The notes below the pieces were generated by a model. It did no database searches and was not told the DNA's origin. It saw only the letters and a program-made list of their open reading frames with translations. From Bifidobacterium sp. (GTDB lineage Bacteria; Actinomycetota; Actinomycetes; Actinomycetales; Bifidobacteriaceae): DNA of 64,000 bases. Position numbers and translations under genes: made by a program. Within the stretch, counting starts at the first letter, position 1. Every line of letters starts with the position of its first letter. Below are positions 1 to 7,862 of the stretch, piece after piece. The DNA is taken from contig JALCCT010000001.1 in NCBI GenBank assembly GCA_022640915.1, positions 1 through 64,000 on the forward strand, written 5' to 3'.

Positions 1-1030
1 AGCCCGTTCGCTTGACCCTTTCCACGCCTCGTCTGTCGGTGTATTTCTTTTCTGTTGTGTAATGGGCAAGCCCCTCTTTGACGAAGAAGCTCCTGCGCCA
101 ACGGCTGAAGTTATCTGGATCGAGGAAACCGCAGAGCTCGTTGCTGCACACCGGCGATGAGGCCGTCTGTTTTACTCCCGCATGGGTGAAGTACGCTGCT
201 TGCTTGGTCTTCCAGCGGTTCAGGAATTCGACCGTCTGGGAATCTATGGATATCGTCCTGTGCGATTTTGCGGTCTTGGGGTCTTTTAGGATTTTCTCTT
301 TGCCGTATTGCGTGCGGATATGGAGCTGTTGCTTGTTAAGATCTACGTCCTCCCATACCAAAGCCAACGCCTCACCCCGTCTCATGCCTGTTGCGACTCC
401 AAGCCATACGGCCACGATTCGCCCATCCTGTTTTTCATGTTTGAGTTTTTGGATGAACTCTATGGCTTGTTCCTTGGTAACTCTTCGCTCACGTTTCTTT
501 TGGGGATTGGGCTTGGGACGCGTGATGCCTTCTATCGCGTCACACGGGTTTCTATCGATAAGCCCTTCAAGATATGCCTTTCGCAGCATCTGAGAAAGCT
601 TCACATGGACTTTGTGAATTCCATCTGGCGACACCCCTTCATGTTCCGCCATTTGCAGGTAGGCTTTCTCGATGTCTGCGGATTCCAGATCAATCACTCG
701 TCTGTCACCCAGGTATTTCACGATCCTGTTCAGTTCATGTTTGTCGCGTTCAAGCGTGAGTGGTGACACTTTGTCTAAAGCCTTCCGATTGGCTTGGAAT
801 TGTTTGGCGTATTCACTGACGGTGATGTTCTTGCCGCTCGCGTCGTCGTCCAGCTCCTGCTTATAGGCCACAAGCGCGGCAACGGCCTCGTTCTTGTTGC
901 CCATCACCTTGCGCGATTTCGACCAATGCCACGATGTGTGCGTATCATCAGGCGCGAGCCTGACCCTAATCGAATACTTGTAGCCACGCTCCAACGTCGT
1001 TATCTGCCCAGATGCCTCACCTTTGGCCAT
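1..1030 (-). CDS. Site-specific tyrosine recombinase (integrase), C-terminus beyond left edge
   Basis: The reverse strand is open from an ATG at 1028-1030 to the window edge (343 codons, no stop in my by-eye translation), so this is a partial gene. The N-terminus looks like an AP2-type arm-binding domain of phage integrases. A SAM-like core-binding domain follows (about residues 65-160), then the start of the catalytic domain. The motif ATGMRRGEALAL holds the first catalytic Arg (R217), followed by a VWEDVD segment. The HxxR box and the catalytic Tyr would lie outside the window. The gene reads away from the tRNA fragment at 1212-1260, which marks the chromosomal junction. It therefore belongs to an integrative element (prophage or ICE/GI) lying to the left. 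Forward-strand ORFs here are shadows. Confidence 0.9.
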   Translation of the reverse strand, partial: MAKGEASGQITTLERGYKYSIRVRLAPDDTHTSWHWSKSRKVMGNKNEAVAALVAYKQELDDDASGKNITVSEYAKQFQANRKALDKVSPLTLERDKHELNRIVKYLGDRRVIDLESADIEKAYLQMAEHEGVSPDGIHKVHVKLSQMLRKAYLEGLIDRNPCDAIEGITRPKPNPQKKRERRVTKEQAIEFIQKLKHEKQDGRIVAVWLGVATGMRRGEALALVWEDVDLNKQQLHIRTQYGKEKILKDPKTAKSHRTISIDSQTVEFLNRWKTKQAAYFTHAGVKQTASSPVCSNELCGFLDPDNFSRWRRSFFVKEGLAHYTTEKKYTDRRGVERVKRTG

Positions 1031-1065
1031 GTTGTCCTCCTTTATCTCATTAAGTCTAGCAGAAT

Positions 1066-1110
1066 CTGGACAAATCTGGACAAATATTTATGGACAAAAT
1101 CTGGACAAAC
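1066..1110. repeat. Four short direct repeats TGGACAAA between int and att
   Basis: Four copies of TGGACAAA start at about 1067, 1077, 1091 and 1102, three of them extended to CTGGACAAA. They lie directly upstream of the integrase start and about 100 bp from the att core. Spacings are 10, 14 and 11 bp, near one helical turn. By analogy with tyrosine-recombinase systems they may be arm-type integrase or excisionase binding sites. They could also be operators for int. The role is inferred; only the repeats are seen. Confidence 0.55.
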
Positions 1111-1211
1111 CTTACAATCAGCACCAATCAATATCACTAGAAACAACGGATAATAAGGGATTTATATAGTGTATACTAAACAATACCAATCTAGAACAAC
1201 ATAGAGAAACG

Positions 1212-1260
1212 TGGGCTCATAACCCAGAGGTCACAGGTTCAAATCCTGCCCCCGCTACCA
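1212..1260 (+). pseudogene. 3' fragment of initiator tRNA-fMet (CAT), attachment-site core
   Basis: The sequence carries an anticodon arm TGGGCTCATAACCCA (loop with CAT and three consecutive G:C pairs, the signature of initiator tRNA). It continues with a variable region, a T arm with loop GGTTCAAATCC, the 3' acceptor strand CCCCCGCT and an encoded ACCA end. No D arm or 5' acceptor strand precedes it; the upstream sequence is AT-rich and unrelated. It is therefore a truncated duplicate, not a working tRNA. Beside an integrase gene this is the classic att site left at one end of an element inserted in the tRNA 3' end. The restored full tRNA should be at the other end, outside the window. Confidence 0.85.
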
Positions 1261-1263
1261 ATA

Positions 1264-1296
1264 AAGGCTAGAGATCGTAACGATCTCTAGCCTTTT
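1264..1296 (+). terminator. Rho-independent terminator downstream of the tRNA fragment
   Basis: A perfect 12-bp stem (GGCTAGAGATCG / CGATCTCTAGCC) with a 3-nt loop is followed by TTTT. It lies four bases after the CCA end. It is most simply the original terminator of the tRNA-fMet gene, left on the chromosomal side of the junction. Confidence 0.85.
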
Positions 1297-1426
1297 GCGT
1301 ATCCAGTTGGTTTAACCCTTTCAGCAAGCGATTCAGCCGTTTTCATCGCATTGCCAGCACATTCCACGCAGCTCTTAGCCCTAAAAGGATCCTCTCCTCC
1401 TCATCTACCCAAATCTGCCCAATAGC

Positions 1427-1933
1427 TCATATGGTCATATACGAGGGCTGAATCGCGCTGGCTATCGTGGGGGTATCGGCAGCCCTGACCAGCACAGAGA
1501 CCGTGTTCGTGCCGATGTGGAACGCCGTGTTGCCAGCGATTTCAGAGACTCTGGAATCCAGCACCAGATGCACGTTGCGCGTACGATCATCATCGTCGAG
1601 CAGGTCGAATAATGTGACAGGACCCTTGGCTGGCCCGAACACGCTGCTGAAGGTCGTCCGCGAGGCGAAGCTCAACCGCGTTGAGCCGATTCTCTGGGCC
1701 ATGGCTTTCAGATCAGTTCTACCCATGCCAGGGGCGACCAGCAGATAGCATGCACCGGCAATGTCGTTGAGCAGCACGTTTTTCACGATGCTGCCGGCTG
1801 TGATGCCGAGCTCTGCGAGCACTCCCGATTCAAGGGCTTCCTGAACCGACATGATCGGCGCGTGACGTTTCACTTCGTGCGGAAGGTGAAGTGAGGTCAA
1901 CAACTCCTCGACCCGGACAACGGATACCGACAT
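1427..1933 (-). CDS. YbaK/ProX-family aminoacyl-tRNA deacylase
   Basis: A 168-residue single-domain protein of the YbaK/ProX fold. Such proteins act in trans to hydrolyse misacylated tRNA, typically Ala-tRNA(Pro) or Cys-tRNA(Pro). The segment GSIVKNVLLND followed by ACYLLVAPG matches the region with the conserved Lys and the strand of the active-site pocket. TLFDLLDDDD and a VHLVLDSRV strand also fit the family. The start is supported by a strong ribosome binding site (AAAGGAGGATC before ATG). It is divergent from the nitrilase gene. The family is clear; the exact substrate (ProXp-ala or PrdX type) is not decided by sequence alone. Confidence 0.8.
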   Translation of the reverse strand: MSVSVVRVEELLTSLHLPHEVKRHAPIMSVQEALESGVLAELGITAGSIVKNVLLNDIAGACYLLVAPGMGRTDLKAMAQRIGSTRLSFASRTTFSSVFGPAKGPVTLFDLLDDDDRTRNVHLVLDSRVSEIAGNTAFHIGTNTVSVLVRAADTPTIASAIQPSYMTI

Positions 1934-2120
1934 GATCCTCCTTTGTTCGCATGACAGCGAACAACATCGCTCAGACGCTGATACCAGGCATTGTAGTCAG
2001 CTGCCGGAACTCCGCTGCACCACCAAACAACCGTATGGAATGGTTTAATGATAAGGAAATGACGAAATATTGCACGTGCTGACTTTGGGCTGTATCAATG
2101 CACGCCATCGCACACACCGG

Positions 2121-2126
2121 TATAAT
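2121..2126 (+). promoter_or_regulatory. Candidate -10 box TATAAT for the nitrilase gene
   Basis: A perfect TATAAT lies 65 bp before the chosen ATG of the nitrilase gene. No convincing -35 box is seen at the usual spacing, so it may be an extended or activator-dependent promoter. Confidence 0.45.
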
Positions 2127-2190
2127 GTGCTGACAACTAGGCATTGTGAGTATGCCGGACATCCCGCTTGAATCAGTTGAAAGGAACCCC

Positions 2191-3114
2191 ATGCGTGATT
2201 TCGTCGACACTTGCCATCTCGCTGTCGTTCAGGCGACCCCTCCATTGTTCGACCGTGACGCCGCTGTCGACAAGGCAGTGGCTCTCACCGCCCGGGCGGC
2301 CGAGCAGGAGGCGGAGCTGATCGTCTTCCCCGAGCTCTTCGTGCCGGGCTATCCTTACGGGCTCACCTTCGGGTTCAGCGTCGGGCGGCGCGAGGAAAGC
2401 GGACGACGCGACTGGCTGAGATACGCGCAGGCATCGATTCTTGTCCCCGGACCGCAGACCGACCGGATCGGCGCCGCGGCGAAGGCAGCCCACGCCTTCG
2501 TGAGCATTGGGGTCTCCGAGCGCGACGCTACCAGCGGCACGCTGTACAACACCAACCTCGTGTTCGCGCCGAGCGGCGAGCTGGCCAGCGTACATCGCAA
2601 GCTCAAACCCACCGGCGCCGAGCGAGTCGTATGGGGAGACGCCGACCGCGGCTACTTCCCCATCGTCGACACCCCTTGGGGACCGCTGGGCAGCCTTATC
2701 TGCTGGGAGAACTACATGCCACTCGCCCGCATGGCGCTTTATAACCAGGGCGTGAGCATCTATCTGGCGCCCAACACGAACGACAACCCTGAGTGGCAGG
2801 CAACCGTCGAACACATCGCCATCGAAGGCCGCTGCTACGTGGTCAACGCGAACCAATATTTCGGACGCGGGGATTATCCGACAGATCTGGAAGAGGAAGC
2901 GGCCGTGAACAGACTCCCGGATGTCGTGTGCCGTGGGGGCAGCAGCGTAATTTCCCCCACCGGGCACACCGTCGTCGGACCTGTTTGGAACAGCGAAGAC
3001 ATCCTCACGACCACGCTGCACCTCGAGGCGGTCGTCGCCAGCCGCATGGAATTCGACGTGTGCGGGCACTATGCCAGGCCCGACGTCTTCGATTTCAGCG
3101 CCAGCGGCCAGTGA
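2191..3114 (+). CDS. Nitrilase (carbon-nitrogen hydrolase superfamily, branch 1)
   Basis: A 307-residue cytosolic C-N hydrolase that would convert a nitrile to carboxylic acid and ammonia. The Glu-Lys-Cys triad is complete: E48 in FPELF, K137 in HRKLKPTG and C171 in ICWENYMPLAR. The CWENYMPLAR block is typical of true nitrilases rather than ureidopropionase or NAD synthetase amidases. The start at 2191 is chosen because GAAAGGAACCCC precedes it; an upstream ATG at 2146 has no ribosome binding site and would add 15 atypical residues. It is a single gene, about 0.9 kb from the integrated-element junction. The natural substrate is unknown. Nitrilases are not core genes of bifidobacteria, so recent acquisition is possible but unproven. 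Confidence 0.85.
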   Translation: MRDFVDTCHLAVVQATPPLFDRDAAVDKAVALTARAAEQEAELIVFPELFVPGYPYGLTFGFSVGRREESGRRDWLRYAQASILVPGPQTDRIGAAAKAAHAFVSIGVSERDATSGTLYNTNLVFAPSGELASVHRKLKPTGAERVVWGDADRGYFPIVDTPWGPLGSLICWENYMPLARMALYNQGVSIYLAPNTNDNPEWQATVEHIAIEGRCYVVNANQYFGRGDYPTDLEEEAAVNRLPDVVCRGGSSVISPTGHTVVGPVWNSEDILTTTLHLEAVVASRMEFDVCGHYARPDVFDFSASGQ

Positions 3115-3217
3115 ATCGTTTTGATTTTCTGCAACGATCGGTAGCCATCAGCCGCCTCCCCAATTAATGAAATTCGTATGGCACGTATGCAATGCGCGCA
3201 GCTCCGGCTCATCTCAG

Positions 3218-3460
3218 TCACTTCCAATCAGCCACGACAATCTTGCCGATGGTGTGGCCGGACTCCACTAACTCATGAGCCTGCCGCAACGTGGCCGCAG
3301 TTATCGGCATGAGTGTGCGTGTGACAGTCGTGCGCAGTCGGCCTTCGTCGACCAGGTCGGCGATGCATCCGAGCAGCTCGTGCTGAGCGACCATATCCGG
3401 CGTGTGCTGAACTGGGCGCGTGAACATCAGCTCCCAATGCCATGTGATGCTTTTGGCTTT
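3218..3460 (-). pseudogene. C-terminal remnant of a zinc-type alcohol dehydrogenase
   Basis: Only the last ~80 residues of an MDR-family (zinc-binding alcohol dehydrogenase, ZADH-like) protein are recognisable. They include SITWHWELMFTRP, a helix LLGCIADLVDEGRLRTT and the usual C-terminal pattern AHELVESGHTIGKIVV. The same frame upstream (to 3565) encodes a Cys/Arg-rich stretch without resemblance to the family. The catalytic domain and the NAD(P)-binding Rossmann motif are absent. No start codon with a ribosome binding site is present. I read this as a decayed gene lying between two + strand genes. Confidence 0.7.
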
Positions 3461-3704
3461 CAACGGCTCGACATCGCGCTGACCGTCATTGGCGAGATCC
3501 GTGCGAGAGTCGCCGCCTCGGCACCGGCTCATACAACACCGAAAATAGCAATCATGCTTCGCCATTCACTAATCCATGAAACATCTCGATCCACGAATAT
3601 GAAGCGAACGTTATACTGCTAGGGTCGGCAGAGAATATTTGAGGATGCAATCATGCGCGATTTCGCGCAGCTCGATACAGCGCGAAGGGGAGGGGCAGCT
3701 CGAA

Positions 3705-5045
3705 ATGGCACATGATACGGGGCGAAGAGCGAAGGCGGATCAAACTGATTTCCTGCGGCACTTGTTCGTGCCAGTATATATGCCTGCAATCCTCTTCGCG
3801 ACCGGCGAGGGCGCGCTCATTCCAGTGGTGCCGCTTACTGCGACAACGCTGGGTGCGAATGTCGCCGAGGCGGGCATCGTATCGGGCCTCTTGATGATCG
3901 GCGTGGTACTTGGCGATATGCCTGCCGGAATCATCGTCGCACGCTGGGGTGAGACCTTTGCCATGCGCGTGGCTGCAGTTGCAGCCATTGCCTCGGCGAT
4001 CATATGCTGGAAAGCCCCGAATCTCATCGTGCTGGCCATAGGCGTCCTGATGATCGGCATCGCTTCGGCAGCGTTCAACCTCGCACGGCACACTTTCCTC
4101 ACCGTGTGGACGCCGCTGTGGTACCGCGCGCGTGCGCTGTCACTGCTTGGCGGCACATCCAGGGTCGGATACTTCTTCGGACCATTCTTCGCCTCTCCTG
4201 TCATTGCGCTCGCCGGCTCGCGCAACGTGTATTGGCTGCATGTGGTGGCCTGCCTGACTGTGCTAATCGTCCTGTGGGTGACGCCTGACCCTGAAGAGGC
4301 GCTGTCAAAGAACAAATCCATCGCCGAATCCCATTACCAGGGCAGCACATCAACAGCGGTCTCCGCAGCAGACGAGACATCGGCTTCTGCCGGATCGCCT
4401 GCAGCTGTTGCCACCACCAACAGCGCAAACGCGAACGCCGCGCAGAACCCGGCGCGCCATGGTCGACTTCCCATCATCACCTATTTCCCCATACTGATCC
4501 GAATGGGCACAGCCGCAGGAATCCTTCAGGCTATGCGCGCCTCCCGCCAAGTCATCCTGCCGTTGTGGGGCGTACAACTCGGCGTTTCCGAATCGCACAT
4601 CGCGTTAATCATGGGTATCGCAGGAGCCGTTGATCTCTCGCTCTTCTATACATCCGGTCAGATCATGGATCGTTTCGGTCGGCGTTGGGCTGCCGTGCCG
4701 GTGCTGCTGGGCATCAGCGTCAGCCATCTAGTACTGCCGTTCGCGCTTAATGAATGGGAGTACGTCGCCGTCGCGATCCTTTTCTCGATGGCCAACGGCT
4801 TGGGCAGCGGCATCGTCATGACGCTGGGTTCTGATCTCGCCACCCGGTACGCGCCATACGATATGCCCGGATTCCTCAGCGGCTGGCGTGTGTTCACCGA
4901 CTCCGGATCGGCTTTCGGCCCGCTTGCCATATCCGCGATGACTGCGGCTTCAAACTTGTCGGGGGCCGCCGTGCTCTTAGGCTGCTGTGGCATGGTCGGA
5001 GCCTTGCTGATGCAACGCTATATCCCTAGGCTCGTCGGCAAATAG
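3705..5045 (+). CDS. Major facilitator superfamily transporter (DHA1-like efflux)
   Basis: About 446 residues with two bundles of hydrophobic helices, the standard 12-TM MFS layout. The N-terminal half has a VVPLTATTLGA helix, a GDMPAGIIVARWGE loop (motif A-like) and a FNLARHTFLTVWTP segment. The C-terminal half has SGQIMDRFGRRWAAVP, a second copy of motif A (DRFGRR). A polar Ala/Ser/Asn-rich linker of about 60 residues joins the two halves, longer than usual. The start at 3705 is favoured by the AGGGGAGGGG upstream; an in-frame TTG at 3639 has no ribosome binding site and adds a non-MFS leader. The substrate is unknown; drug or metabolite export is the family expectation. Confidence 0.8.
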   Translation: MAHDTGRRAKADQTDFLRHLFVPVYMPAILFATGEGALIPVVPLTATTLGANVAEAGIVSGLLMIGVVLGDMPAGIIVARWGETFAMRVAAVAAIASAIICWKAPNLIVLAIGVLMIGIASAAFNLARHTFLTVWTPLWYRARALSLLGGTSRVGYFFGPFFASPVIALAGSRNVYWLHVVACLTVLIVLWVTPDPEEALSKNKSIAESHYQGSTSTAVSAADETSASAGSPAAVATTNSANANAAQNPARHGRLPIITYFPILIRMGTAAGILQAMRASRQVILPLWGVQLGVSESHIALIMGIAGAVDLSLFYTSGQIMDRFGRRWAAVPVLLGISVSHLVLPFALNEWEYVAVAILFSMANGLGSGIVMTLGSDLATRYAPYDMPGFLSGWRVFTDSGSAFGPLAISAMTAASNLSGAAVLLGCCGMVGALLMQRYIPRLVGK

Positions 5046-5102
5046 GCGAAGCTCCCAAACACTGCCAGATGAGATTGAACGCACCGCCGCTTCCTCCCCA
5101 GC

Positions 5103-5149
5103 GGGAGCAGATGCGCCAACCCTCTGGCAATACCACTGCATCTGCTCCC
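5103..5149. terminator. Inverted repeat between convergent genes
   Basis: A perfect 12-bp inverted repeat (GGGAGCAGATGC / GCATCTGCTCCC) with a 23-nt loop lies between the stop codons of two convergent genes. There is no T-run, so it may act as a bidirectional or Rho-assisted terminator. Confidence 0.6.
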
Positions 5150-5168
5150 ATTGGATGGATGTGATTTC

Positions 5169-7427
5169 TCAGGCACGTCGGCGAATCGCTGCCACTGCGA
5201 GCACTGCTACGAACACCGCAGCGAGGCCGATTCCGGCTACCACCGCCACTGAGGAACCGGTTCGCGCCAGCTTGACCGGCTCGTCGGGGGCCGGCCGCGG
5301 AGGATTGTCGTCCTCTACGACTTCCACCACCTCTCCTTCGGCGCCAAGCTCATGCGTGGCGAGCACGTCGCCTTTCGCAGAGAACACAGTAGCCTTCCAA
5401 TACACAAACCCCGGCTTTCCTGAGCGAACTTGGCTGCTATGCACCTTCTGGTCGCTCAAGCCATGCTCCAGCGGCACGCGCTCTCCATCCAACAACTTGG
5501 CATTCGCACCCGGCTTGACGCTCTTGGCCACCGCCTCATACACGTCGAATTCCACATATGATCCCTCTTCCACGTCGCCAATCACGCGAGCGATATCCCT
5601 GAACGGCTCATTGACCTTGACTTTTTCATGATCGACCTGTGTGGAGATCACCGGTCGCTTGCGCTCCGGCTCGGGCGGCGTGACATTGTCGACGCGCGTG
5701 CGTTCCCAGGCGTCGTCATACGCACTCGCAGCGGGCATGACTCGGTCGTCCCCGGCAAACTTCCAGACGAACACGTACCATCCGTGACGCTCGGCGTGGA
5801 TGCTCACGGGATTCCCCTGGGCATCCGGCGCTCCTGCGCCAACACGAAAAGTACCATTGGCTGCGGGGTAATCCCATGTCCCTATCAACCGATGATGCTC
5901 GTCCTCTCCGGGCTCTTCGGCTCCGATAGGACGGTATTGTTCGTCATTGCCGGCGTCTTCAGCATCGCCCGACCACCACACGCTTACTTGTGCATGCGCT
6001 GTGTCAGGCCCGAAACCGAATTCCTCACTGCCTGCAAACGATCCATGGTCATCAGGAAAGCCCGAAACGGTTATGGTGTCACTGAGCTCGGAGCCCACGC
6101 TTGCGCTATGGTCACTTACGCTGGACTGCACCTTGACCAACGCACGGTGTGCGCTGGTTTCCGCTATTTCCAAGAACGGTGTGACAACGTCGGCGAGCAT
6201 ATATTCTTGCGCTTGTCTACTCTGAGCATCCCGCTCGAAAGCCCACACCCAAGTGCCAAATCCTGCCGCCGCTGGCGCTTGATACGCTTCGGAGCCGCCA
6301 GGCTGTGCTGTGGCCCGTACATCGGTGCTTTGCCCAGGCCCAGTGAAGCTCGCACTCCCGTAGGCAGAAGGCCTGTGGCCCATTGCCTCGAGCCGCTTGA
6401 GAAACGCTGACGCGCCTTCGCCGCGGCGCGCGCTCATGCCTTCGTTCAGTGCTCCAGCAACCAGCTTGTCAAAATACCATCCGCTTGCCAACAACTCCAT
6501 TCCTTCGGGCCAATGGCTGTCCGTCCCCTGCACTCCGGAAGACACTTCATCGATCACCGGCTGACCAGCATCCACAACTTTCGCAGACACCTGGGTAGCC
6601 AGCGAAGGAGAAAAATCCTTGCGAGCAGCGAATGTCACCGCGTCGCCCTTAGCCTGTTCCATGCCGCCGAACCGAGCGAAATCCTGTGGGCTAACGACTT
6701 GTTCAAGCACTGGTCGATCGTATGAAATGGACGCCGATACCTCGCCGGCCCCAGTCGCCTGCCAAAGATGTTTGACCGCATGGGAAGCAGAGACGCCTGT
6801 CACTGAGCTCTTCCCGTTCTCGAACTGCGCCGGCCCCTCGAGTGTGACTGTATAAGTCACCCCCGGCACAACTGAGCCCGCAGCATTTGAGACGACAGCC
6901 TCCACGGTTCCTTGACGCAGACCTTGCACATAACGCTGCGTGACCTTCGCATGCGAAGCCGCATGGCTGCCGGCTTCGCGCCACAGCGCATCGGCGCGCT
7001 CAAGGATGCCGTCGAACCTGTCGATGACGATGTCTCGCCTCGACTTCCATGTTTCCGGATTCAGATCGAAGTGATCATGGGCAAGCATGGAGATGGCCGC
7101 ATAGTTCATCGTGTCGTCGCTGCCGCGGTTGTGCTCGATCAGCCACGCCAGTCTGCGCGATTCGTCGGTGGACTTGATCACGCGCACGCTCTCGATGACA
7201 TAGTTGACCAGCGGACCGCTTTCAATGCAGTAGTAGTCGGAGCTGTCATCCTGCGCGATAGATCCGATGGAGTTGAGTGTGCCGCCAATGGTATAGAGGA
7301 AATAGTGGTTGGTGTTTGTCGGGCGCAGATCGGCCGCCCTTGCAACTCCTGGCAGGCAAACCGCCATCAGCATAGTCGCCAGTACGGCGAAGCAGGCTGT
7401 AAGCCGGTTTCGTAGCATGGTATTCAT
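5169..7427 (-). CDS. Secreted, sortase-anchored surface protein with possible thioester-type N-terminal domain
   Basis: The 752-residue protein starts at MNTMLRNR, chosen for the GAAAGGAAG ribosome binding site and because a clean signal peptide follows (hydrophobic 10-27, cleavage near ARAAD). The C-terminus has LARTG, a hydrophobic helix and an RRR tail, a cell-wall sorting signal; LAxTG is the motif known for class E sortases of Actinobacteria. Near the N-terminus, YCIESGP (C67) followed 41 residues later by DTMNYAAISML resembles the Cys and Gln regions of thioester domains of Gram-positive adhesins, although the Gln position reads Asn108 by eye. The rest is beta-rich domains ending with a DUF-like region before the anchor. 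Adhesion or host interaction is inferred. No pilin or sortase gene is adjacent. Confidence 0.75.
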   Translation of the reverse strand: MNTMLRNRLTACFAVLATMLMAVCLPGVARAADLRPTNTNHYFLYTIGGTLNSIGSIAQDDSSDYYCIESGPLVNYVIESVRVIKSTDESRRLAWLIEHNRGSDDTMNYAAISMLAHDHFDLNPETWKSRRDIVIDRFDGILERADALWREAGSHAASHAKVTQRYVQGLRQGTVEAVVSNAAGSVVPGVTYTVTLEGPAQFENGKSSVTGVSASHAVKHLWQATGAGEVSASISYDRPVLEQVVSPQDFARFGGMEQAKGDAVTFAARKDFSPSLATQVSAKVVDAGQPVIDEVSSGVQGTDSHWPEGMELLASGWYFDKLVAGALNEGMSARRGEGASAFLKRLEAMGHRPSAYGSASFTGPGQSTDVRATAQPGGSEAYQAPAAAGFGTWVWAFERDAQSRQAQEYMLADVVTPFLEIAETSAHRALVKVQSSVSDHSASVGSELSDTITVSGFPDDHGSFAGSEEFGFGPDTAHAQVSVWWSGDAEDAGNDEQYRPIGAEEPGEDEHHRLIGTWDYPAANGTFRVGAGAPDAQGNPVSIHAERHGWYVFVWKFAGDDRVMPAASAYDDAWERTRVDNVTPPEPERKRPVISTQVDHEKVKVNEPFRDIARVIGDVEEGSYVEFDVYEAVAKSVKPGANAKLLDGERVPLEHGLSDQKVHSSQVRSGKPGFVYWKATVFSAKGDVLATHELGAEGEVVEVVEDDNPPRPAPDEPVKLARTGSSVAVVAGIGLAAVFVAVLAVAAIRRRA

Positions 7428-7862
7428 GGTCTTCCTTTCGTTATCACGCAACGGGGTGGCGTGTGTCAACGAGCCTGTCACATTCGAGCACGCCGCCACA
7501 GCCTGAAAGGGTGCTGTGGTCGAAGGGTCAGGGTTGCCGGCGTGTCGTGGATAACTCCCTGCGATATACGCACAGTTGCGCATAACCAGTGCATGGATGA
7601 ACGCTCTGGGGACCACTCGAATTGTGGATGCCCTCGAAAGCCACGACCGTTGCCGCGACAAACGTGCCATGGCGGCGAACTATGCGGTGCGAACGCCCTA
7701 CAATGGCAGTATGGCAGCATACCAACGCACCCGCGGCGCCAGCAGCTCCAAACGCACCACCAGGCAGCCCGGCATCGGCGCCGAGCCAACGCCGACCCCA
7801 GATCTGTACCGCCAAAGAGGGCAACTGCAGCAAGGATTTCGACAGAGAATAGGCCAAGAACA
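7428..7862. other. 435-bp intergenic region between divergent surface-protein and glgE genes
   Basis: Both flanking genes read outward from here, so it should hold two promoters. The glgE frame stays open back to 7461, but the residues it would encode are Arg/His/Pro/Cys-rich and unlike GlgE. No tRNA, repeat array or convincing extra gene was seen. A reverse-strand ORF with hydrophobic stretches (7528-8016) overlaps the glgE start and looks like a compositional shadow. Confidence 0.5.

Noticed and set aside
308..766. Forward-strand ORFs in 1-1150
   Set aside because: They run antisense to the integrase, which has recognisable motifs and an open frame through the window edge.
1212..1260. Complete tRNA-fMet gene
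   Set aside because: The D arm and 5' acceptor strand are missing upstream; only the 3' part is tRNA-like.
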